Below, piece after piece: positions 54,778 through 64,000 of a DNA stretch of 64,000 nt (position 1 is the stretch's first letter; each line of letters opens with the position of its first letter). Position numbers and translations under genes: made by a program. Below the pieces are notes generated by a model, which saw nothing but the letters and a program-made list of their open reading frames with translations, was not told the origin of the DNA and ran no database searches. Origin of the DNA: Portunus trituberculatus (lineage: Eukaryota; Arthropoda; Malacostraca; Decapoda; Portunidae); contig NC_059299.1 in the NCBI RefSeq assembly GCF_017591435.1, positions 10,651,223-10,715,222 on the forward strand, given 5' to 3'.

Positions 54778-55440
54778 TCTGTTCAGATGCATCGTCTCAA
54801 GGTATTGGTTCTGTCCTGATGCAACAAGTTCCGGGTAGTCGTCCCCAAGTCATTGCCTTCGCGAGTCGTGTACTTAATGCTTGTGAATCACGTTATTCAG
54901 TAACAAATCTAGAAGCTCTCGCATTAGTTTGGTCTCTTAAACATTTCCGTGACATCATTTATGGTTATCCAATTACTGTGTATACTGACCATGTTGCCGT
55001 CACACAACTTTTCAAAGGCAAAAATTTATCTGGCCGTCTAGCTAGATGGTTCCTCACCATTGAAGAATTTAATCCTGACATCAAATACCTGCCGGGTCGC
55101 GCTAATTTAGTAGCGGATGCGTTGTCCCGCAATGTTGCAGTTACTTCAATTACTCAAGTGTCAAATTTTTCCCTTGCTGAATTAGCCAGTGCTCAGAAAA
55201 GTGATCCTACCTTGTCTAAAGTCATCCAGTGTTTACAGTTTGATGATCACTCTGTTTTGCCAAAATTGCCTGTTCCCTTGTCTGAATTTAGCTTACAAGA
55301 TGACATCTTGCTACGTAAAGTAATGATTGATGATCAACTAGTGACTCAACTTGTCATTCCAGATAGTTTGATTCCTACAGTACTGTCTCTTATTCATGAT
55401 CTCCTCACACAGGTCATCCTGGTCGTGATAAGTCCATTGC
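54765..55440 (+). pseudogene. pol: Gypsy 1 RNase H and integrase zinc finger start
   Basis: The frame at 54765 has FVICSDASSQGIGSVLMQQ (first Asp), ALVWSLKHFRDIIYGYPITV, YTDHVAVTQL (Asp) and LPGRANLVADALSRN (last Asp), the RNase H series. It continues into ILLRKVMIDDQLVTQLVIPD, the lead into the integrase zinc finger, then loses frame near 55415. Confidence 0.9.
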
Positions 55441-55441
55441 A

Positions 55442-56518
55442 ATGGCACGTACTAAGTATTATTGGCCAAATATGTCACGAGACATCACTAATCATGTTTC
55501 TCAGTGTGTTGGTTGTGCTCTCAATAAAGGAAATACCAAGACTGCTCCTATTCAAGAGTATCCTACTCCCGCATGTCCGTTTGAGACAGTAGCGATTGAT
55601 TTGTTACAGCTCCCTCGTAGCACACAAGGCTCTGTGTATGTCCTAGTATGCGTAGATCATTTCAGCCGATACACAGTACTCATTCCTTTGCCTAACAAAT
55701 CTGCTTCTAGCGTTGCACATGCTTTTGTTTCTCATTTTATTTGCCCTTACACTACTCCTTCAGTATTGCTTAGTGATAATGGTGCAGAATTTAAAAATGA
55801 AGTGCTTCAGAAAATTTGTCAACAATTTCACATTACTCAAACTTTCATCACTGCCTACCATCCTGCTTCCAATGGATTGGTAGAGAGAACTAATCGTAAA
55901 ATTCTTACCATTTTGAGACATTTAGTGGGTAAATTTCATGAATCTTGGCAAGATTGGCTCCCTCATGTGAATGCTTGTATAAATGCCACTATCAATTCAT
56001 CTACTGGTAAAACTCCACATTCTATTGTATTTGGACATGATAAACGTTTCCCCTTTGACATGTTAGAGAAACCGCGTTTACCAGTATATTCTGTTGATGA
56101 CTATGTTCAAAACCAAGCACGAGCTATGCAAATTATTCATGATAAAGTGCGTAGTACTCTCCAGTTGTCACGTACTCAAATGACTCAACGTCAACATGCA
56201 AAAGCTACTCCTGTCTCCTTTGACATTAATGATGTAGTATTTAAATCTGCACCTGAACGACAGTCAAAATTAAACACTAAATTTTCAGGTCCCTTTTTGA
56301 TCCAAGAAAAATTAACTGGAAATAAATTTAAAATTTTTGATCCTTCTGCTCAGATGTCAGAAGTTGTCCATGCAGACAGACTTAAAAAGAGTGATATTTG
56401 TGTTGCTATGCCTTCACCCTTACCTCTTCCACCTGTCTCGTCTAGCTCTGTGTCTTCATCTACTTCTTTACCTTCTTCGTCCTCGTACAATCTGCGTTCC
56501 AGAGCTAACTCCTTATAG
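55442..56518 (+). pseudogene. pol: Gypsy 1 integrase
   Basis: A 358-residue frame: CVGCALNKGNTK (the C-x2-C of the zinc finger), ETVAIDLLQLP (first Asp), VLLSDNGAEFKNEV (second Asp) and HPASNGLVERTNRKI (Glu), completing D-D-E. Then a tract near 300-330 of GPFLIQEKLTGNKFKIFD type, the GPY/F-like C-terminal domain. A serine-rich tail ends at a natural stop 56518. The frame is open throughout, so this is the best-preserved enzyme of the window; the upstream finger histidines are in the preceding frame. Confidence 0.9.
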
Positions 56519-57389
<871 letters not shown>

Positions 57390-57568
57390 GTTTTTCCCAT
57401 ACTCCCTTTCTGTCTGACGTCACGTCCTTCCCCTCAGTCCTCGCTCGCCGCCGCCTGAGGCGACACGCTACGCCTCCTGCCTCTCGTTTCGCTCGGTTTA
57501 CACTTGTTGTGTATTGTGCTACCGTAAATACACTTTCATAATGGACTCAGGTGTCTCCATGCTACCCC
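57390..57568 (+). repeat. 3' LTR of gypsy 1 (truncated)
   Basis: Matches 49428-49605 with about five substitutions. Stops at gctacccc, where the 5' copy continues ~22 bp further, so the palindrome at 57569 removed or replaced its end. Confidence 0.8.
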
Positions 57569-58472
<904 letters not shown>

Positions 58473-59067
58473 GTGTGAATTGCTTGTAGCCAGCATTATC
58501 AGGGATATATTGGTAATTAGCGGTTAAGGTAGATAGCGTTACCTAATAAGCTGAAATAGACTCGTAAGGACATTGCCTGGCAGGTGCGACGGCACAGGAG
58601 GCGTGGTTTGTGTGGCACTGGGTGGCACCGACGAGGACAGAGGACAGGAGTGTAGCAAGAGACCTCGAAGGAACAAGTCGTACTCTGGGGAGCAGTCAGA
58701 GAGTGAAAGAGAGACAAAGAGACAGTGAAGTGCCTGACGAACTAACAAAGTGTTACCCGTACTTTGTTGCCGCCCCTGCCCTGTCCTGTGTGCCGCCGCC
58801 ATCTGTTCCCGGTGACTCGTGTATAGTTGCTGTAATATAAAGAAATAAGGAAGAAGTGTTTCCTTCTCCCCACTTTGTGTGACTGAGCTGAGTGAGAGTG
58901 GGTGCTATAGCAGCAGACAGCCAGGCCTGAGAGAGCGATCTGCCCGCCGCTCCACCCCACCCGAGCCGCGCCACCCAGGTAAAGCCCTTCTCCCGACACA
59001 CGCCCCGAATCCCGAGAAGATTGTGAGGCGTTCCTCCTGAAGAAGAAGCTGAAGGAGGGTCGCAGCA
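58473..59067 (+). repeat. Presumed 5' LTR of gypsy 2
   Basis: Boundaries are inferred only from the palindrome end and the primer site. It ends cagca at 59067. ctgtaatataaagaaataag at ~58832 resembles a polyadenylation or TATA-like region. No second copy in the window to confirm. Confidence 0.5.
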
Positions 59068-59069
59068 CT

Positions 59070-59087
59070 TGGTGTCAGGAGTGGGAT
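59070..59087 (+). promoter_or_regulatory. Primer-binding site of gypsy 2
   Basis: tggtgtcaggagtgggat, a form familiar from many arthropod gypsy elements. It lies two or three bases after the LTR end. Confidence 0.7.
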
Positions 59088-59099
59088 CCTAAGGGCGTC

Positions 59100-60494
59100 T
59101 TGTGTGTTGTGGCGGAAGGCAAGGTACTACCTGACGGAGGTACAACGGCTGACGGCGAGCAGATCGTGAAGAAGGAAGTTGTGGGCGAGGAGCCGCCTTC
59201 AATGGCTGAACTCATGTGTATGTTGGTGGCGATCCAGCAGGAATTGACTACCGTCAGGCACGAAGTGACTACCGTCGGGCAGGGATTGATTACCGTCAGG
59301 CACGAAAACGAACTCCAATGTGCGACGCTGAAGAAGGAGGAGTTGGGGGCGATGGCAGATGCCATGCAAGCGACGGCAGGCCCAGTGAGAAGAATGAGTG
59401 CTCAGTCGCACAGTACTCATCTCGTCTGCTCTGGGCTAGCGTCCGGCTGGCGGGGTGAGACCGACGAGGAGTCTGAGGGCGACGAGACGGAAAACCCCCC
59501 TCGGACTGTCTCCCCACCCTGCCCTCCGCTAGCCCTTCCCGCAGCTGCCCCACCCCACCAACGGAAAGCTCGCTCTCCCCCTGCCGCCTCCCTGCCTCGA
59601 GCTTCCTCCCTGCCCGCGGCCGCCCCCTCTGCGCCCCCCCGGCGGCCTAGCCCAGAGGAGTTCGACGGAAGGTTGTCACTGGAGGCTTACCTGGCCCAAT
59701 TCGAAGTCGTGGCTCGAGCGCAAGGCTGGAGTCAAGAGGAGCGCGCCCTGAATCTTGTGACAAGTTTGAAGGGGCCAGCCGTGGAGGTGTTAAGTCAGTT
59801 AACACATGCACAACAGGAGTCCTACACCGACGTAGTGGGCGTCTTGGAGAGGCGCTACGGACACCAGTACCAGGCAGAGGTGTATTGGGCGAGGTTCCGG
59901 GCCCGAGTTCGAGGACGCGGAGAAACGTTACAACAGCTGGCACAAGATTTGGAGCATCTGATGCGGAAGGCATACCCACGGGCATCAGAAGAAACTGCAA
60001 CGCTGCTGATGAGGGATCAGTTCATTGATGCGCTGGAGGACGCGCAATCGCAGATTTTCGTGAAGCAGGCGCATGTTACAAATCTGCAAGAGGCCCTTGC
60101 CCGGGCACTGGAGTTCGAGTCCTTCGTTAAGACTAGCGCCGGGAGGTCCAGGACAGACTCCGAAAGAAACCAACGCTACCGACGGAGCCGGGCGAAGGAC
60201 GGGCCAGGGAGAAGCAGAGCAAGGCCGTTCAGAGGGGCATGTTGGAACTGTAAGGAGACGGGACATAGGAAGCAAGATTGTCGCCGGTCCCCAGCCCCAC
60301 TCGGTCTCATTCCGCCGAGTAGGTGGGGCAGTACGTGTACCAGTCCTGCTGCTGGGGTTGTGGCCAACTGGGCCACCTCTCGGTCCTGCCCCCAGAAGAC
60401 GCAGGCGGGCAGGAGAACACGGGCGGGAAACACAGCCTGGCTGGGGAGCGGGGCCGCACACCAGCCGTCATCACCCAGGCCCTACTCCCGCTAA
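59100..60494 (+). CDS. gag: Gypsy 2 gag, open frame
   Basis: 464 codons. The capsid-like retrotransposon-gag region spans residues ~180-345: EEFDGRLSLEAYLAQFEVVA, ALNLVTSLKGPAVEVLSQL, ERRYGHQYQAEVYWARF and LAQDLEHLMRKAYPRASEE. An arginine-rich segment follows, then a complete knuckle CWNCKETGHRKQDC (60242-60283). A second knuckle, CWGCGQLGH, is in another frame with its last cysteine (SCP) back in the gag frame, so a small indel lies within it. The last ~70 codons are probably out of frame. The first ~170 residues are variable. The ATG at 59100 lies 13 bp after the primer site, which is unusually close, so the true start may be 59202. Confidence 0.8.
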   Translation: MCVVAEGKVLPDGGTTADGEQIVKKEVVGEEPPSMAELMCMLVAIQQELTTVRHEVTTVGQGLITVRHENELQCATLKKEELGAMADAMQATAGPVRRMSAQSHSTHLVCSGLASGWRGETDEESEGDETENPPRTVSPPCPPLALPAAAPPHQRKARSPPAASLPRASSLPAAAPSAPPRRPSPEEFDGRLSLEAYLAQFEVVARAQGWSQEERALNLVTSLKGPAVEVLSQLTHAQQESYTDVVGVLERRYGHQYQAEVYWARFRARVRGRGETLQQLAQDLEHLMRKAYPRASEETATLLMRDQFIDALEDAQSQIFVKQAHVTNLQEALARALEFESFVKTSAGRSRTDSERNQRYRRSRAKDGPGRSRARPFRGACWNCKETGHRKQDCRRSPAPLGLIPPSRWGSTCTSPAAGVVANWATSRSCPQKTQAGRRTRAGNTAWLGSGAAHQPSSPRPYSR

Positions 60495-60790
60495 CTGGCC
60501 GCCGCTCTGTCGCCGCTGCAGCTGCTGCCGCCCTCACCTTCCAGGTTGAAGGCGTGATCGATGGACGACCGTGTTGCCTTACCGTGGATACTGGGACGCT
60601 CGTCAGGAAGGGCGTCATCACAGCAAGGAACCTCCCCCTTGCCCCACAGAAGATGTGTGGAGTGACGGGGCACTGCAGCGCGATGCGGGGACCAGTGGAG
60701 GCGCGGATAGAGGTGGGAGGCGAGGAGATGCAGCTACCTGTGTACGTGGCTGACCTGGAGGAACCCTGCCTCCTGGGTATCGACTACTGA
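60323..60790 (+). pseudogene. pol: Gypsy 2 protease
   Basis: LTFQVEGVIDGRPCCLTVDT with DTG directly before TLVRKGVI: the active-site triad is present but about three residues usually found after it are missing. Downstream KMCGVTGHCSAMRGPVEARI, YVADLEEPCLLGIDY and a stop at 60788. The LLG-D motif is the C-terminal protease signature. The frame would continue into RT, but that is absent. Confidence 0.8.
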
Positions 60791-61020
60791 CGAAGGGCCG
60801 GGCTTGTATCGACTTCGGGAAAGGAACGCTGAGGGTACATGATACGGAAGTGCCCTTACTCCCCGAGGACGCCTGCCCTCAGGTAGCAAGCGCCCGGTCT
60901 GCTGGCCTGGCCGCAAATTCACCAACTGTATACACTTCTCGCACCACGGCGAGAACGGGACGCGGCGGGCGACTTCCAGGGCAGACTCGCTTAAACCTAG
61001 CACAAGACACGCACTCCTCT

Positions 61021-61778
<758 letters not shown>

Positions 61779-61997
61779 TTGTATGTGTGTATGTCCTATG
61801 TATGTATGTATGTATGTATGTCTCGTGTTGATGTTTATGTTGTATGTGTGTATGTCCTATATATGTATGTCCTATGTATGTATGTATGTATGTATGTATG
61901 TCTCGTGTTGATGTTTAAAAGTGCTGAGTATGGGTTTAACAGGAGTGTGATAAGGGGTGTGAGCGATAGTTAGTTCTGCCCAGCGTGTGTGGTGTAA

Positions 61998-62050
61998 AGG
62001 CGTGAGTGAGAAGGTGCCGAGAGAACATTCAAAGACTCTTGTAAATTTTC

Positions 62051-62128
<78 letters not shown>

Positions 62129-62268
62129 CATAAGGAAGCCGTATCTTTCAATGGCCACTGAAACATTACTGAAACGTCTCCAGATCAAGAAAAGCAAGTA
62201 ACCGCCAACAGAGAGAGAGGGCAATAAGTAAGCCTATATTTTCAAGTAACGGACCTATAAGCTTATGA
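61998..62268. other. Unassigned with (TA)n at 62054-62125
   Basis: The (TA)n is flanked by taaattttcataatata on the left and tatattttcataagg on the right. The upstream end of the MULE-like gene probably lies here; no inverted repeat found. Confidence 0.5.
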
Positions 62269-63487
62269 GTGCACCTCATGAGTCAGGTCATGCCACATAT
62301 CAGTCTGAAGCTGCACTTCACCATGTCAGGTTCTAGAGATGTTATAGAGTTCGAGGCTGAGGGTTTTTCTTCTGTGGTAGTTAGTGAGACCGAAGACAAA
62401 GTGCATTTTCGTATAAATGTGAAATGTGAGGAAGAGTTTCAGCGTTGGAAAGAACTTTACATGCAAGAAAATAACACCTGTTTCAACGTGAAGCGCAACT
62501 ACCATGGAGGACAGTGGAATTTGTTCCACAAGAGATTTATTTGTCAACATGGTGACGTTCGCAGCACTGGGCAAAAGAAGACGAACACTGGGTATGTGTT
62601 GTTTATTGCTGACGTTGCATTAGGGAGGCGAAGAAGAAAGAATACGCGTATGGGCACACTGTCTTTGGATTCAGTAACTCCCCTTGGCAACGGGAAATAC
62701 AAGGTCAATAGCCACTCTACTCCATCACTGCAATACACTGTCGACCTAGAAACTGGCTTCTGTGAGTGTAATGTGGGTGAGAATGGCTCGCTGTGCAAAC
62801 ACCAGGCTGCTTGTGCAGAGCACAGCATGACGATCTTGCCCCAAGTTTTCACTGCTACAAGTAAAAACAGGCAGTGGTTGGCGTCAGTGGCAGTGGGTGA
62901 AGACAAAACTCCACCAGAAATTTTTTTCAGAGGACTTTTGGAGCCACAACTGAACAACAGAGAAAACCAAAGTCCGCTTGCAGTTGCATCGTCAACCAAG
63001 GGGGCAAGATCAACTCCCATTACCTGAGGCTCGTCCCCAGGTGTCTATGCAATGGGAAGAGAATAAACATTGCTCTCTGGACCAACCAAGGCTGGAAGAT
63101 GACAAACAAAGTGCCAATATTTCAGAGTTCGTCAAAGCCCTCCACACTATCACTGAAAAATATGGAAATGAAGACACTGCAGACGCCCTCAAGACAGCAG
63201 TTAAAAGGCTCCATAAAATAAAAAGCACAAACATGCTCAACAGTGTGTTACACAACCTAGGAAGTAATGTGTGCACCACTACAACTGGAGCTGGCCGAGG
63301 AAAGATTCGGTGCCAGCCATTTTCAGTTGCAAGAAGAGGGCCAGGAAGACCGAAAGGAGCAGCTCCCCTTGGCAAAGGGCGCCGTCCTAACACAGTAGCG
63401 ACAGGTAAAGCAAAGCGCCCACGAAATCTCGCAGAAAACATCGCAGCCAATGTACCCAATGCTAAGTCACATGGCAGTGGCCACTAA
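62269..63487 (+). pseudogene. MULE-like (SWIM-type) transposase gene with the catalytic core deleted
   Basis: Frame 1 (62269-63027, 252 codons; the second Met at 62323 is the likelier start): RDVIEFEAEGFSSVVVSETE, FQRWKELYMQENNTCFNVKR and FHKRFICQHGDVRS (an FLYWCH/WRKY-type N-terminal domain), then SLQYTVDLETGFCECNVGEN with CECN-x5-CKH, the CxC-xn-CxH SWIM finger (62761-62800). Frame 2 (62978-63487): FVKALHTITEKYGNEDTADA, ARRGPGRPKGAAP (AT-hook) and PNAKSHGSGH, the C-terminus. The ~250-350-residue DDE domain that should lie between the N-terminal domain and SWIM is missing; only KKTNTGYVLFIADVALGR joins them. One frame change near 63000. Confidence 0.75.
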
Positions 63488-63620
63488 TGTATGTATTTAT
63501 CTACAGTAATTGCATGCTTAATAAATATGGAGTTTTTCTCTTTTATAATTATTTCCAAAACATAATGATCTGCATGTTTACAGAACATTCATGTAACCAG
63601 TATGGACAACAAAGTGTTGA

Positions 63621-63719
<99 letters not shown>

Positions 63720-63724
63720 GCAAC

Positions 63725-63758
<34 letters not shown>

Positions 63759-63829
63759 AAAGAGAGAGAGAGAGAGCAATAAGTATATTTTAGTTAATTA
63801 ATTAACGGACACACACACACACACACACA

Positions 63830-63915
<86 letters not shown>

Positions 63916-64000
63916 AATAAGTATATTAATAGAGAGAGAGAGAGAGCAATAAGTATATTTTTAGTTAATTAATTAACGGACACACACACACACACAGAGA
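63488..64000. repeat. Microsatellite block with repeated linking module
   Basis: (TC)n 63625-63717, (GT)n 63725-63747, (GA)n 63748-63775, module 63776-63810, (CA)n 63811-63830, (ATT)n 63831-63860, (AG)n 63870-63913, module fragment 63914-63930, (AG)n, module 63946-63980, (CA)n to the end. The first ~135 bp are the probable 3' UTR of the MULE-like gene. Confidence 0.9.

Larger units (their letters stand above)
58473..61020 (+). mobile_element. Ty3/gypsy retrotransposon 2, truncated after protease
   Basis: Presumed 5' LTR (58473-59067), primer site at 59070, gag (59100-60494) and protease (60323-60790), then about 230 bp of spacer that ends in (TC)n at 61021. RT, integrase and 3' LTR are absent. 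G/C-rich compared with gypsy 1, so it is a different family. Confidence 0.85.

Noticed and set aside
59985..60461. 158-residue minus-strand frame
   Set aside because: Antisense shadow of the G/C-rich gypsy 2 gag.

Overview
The window looks like repeat-saturated intergenic DNA from a decapod crustacean, most likely a brachyuran crab. The reasons are very dense (TA)n, (TC)n, (GT)n and (CTA)n microsatellites, tRNA-headed SINEs, and many copies of a jockey-like LINE whose reading frames resemble those I remember from swimming-crab genomes. The species call is an inference. I see no convincing host gene: every coding stretch I can interpret belongs to a transposable element, and almost all are broken by frameshifts or stops.

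Layout. 0-3.3 kb: two minus-strand jockey-like LINE fragments. 4.2-6.7 kb: a minus-strand retrotransposon with reverse transcriptase (RT), zinc knuckle and restriction-like endonuclease. 6.7-10.5 kb: microsatellites and SINEs. 10.5-18 kb: more LINE pieces, one split by a 1.2-kb hAT-like element with an 8-bp target duplication, and a 637-bp Harbinger-like MITE flanked by TAA. 18-23.7 kb: two SINE families and a near-identical tandem duplication of a ~2-kb unit. 24-27.1 kb: two degenerate satellite arrays around a decayed RT. 27.1-28.5 kb: an RTE-like LINE fragment.

28.5-42.2 kb is the most interesting part. It is a nested stack on a minus-strand Ty3/gypsy element whose integrase lies upstream of RT (Gmr1-like order). 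Two DNA-transposon-like elements with long terminal inverted repeats sit inside it. One (31.29-38.10 kb) carries the N-terminal half, and the other (38.40-41.15 kb) the C-terminal half, of a multi-copy invertebrate protein family. The C-terminal half has an XPG/PIN-like nuclease signature and a CXC cysteine-rich domain. I interpret both as Academ-like (AcademX-type) elements. A nearly full-length jockey-like LINE is inserted in the first.

42.5-49.2 kb: a SINE, a palindrome with a (TA)n axis, a second nearly identical LINE copy inside a hAT-like element, and a broken PIF/Harbinger transposon. 49.4-57.6 kb: a fairly complete Ty3/gypsy element with an intact gag frame and a frameshifted pol. 57.6-58.5 kb: a large palindrome with a (TA)n axis. 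58.5-61.0 kb: a second, truncated gypsy element (LTR, gag, protease). 61-64 kb: microsatellites, a duplicated 222-bp unit, and an internally deleted MULE-like gene with a SWIM finger.

Recurring theme: microsatellite runs sit at element ends, truncation points and palindrome axes. Microsatellite lengths in an assembly are unreliable, so array lengths should be read as approximate.
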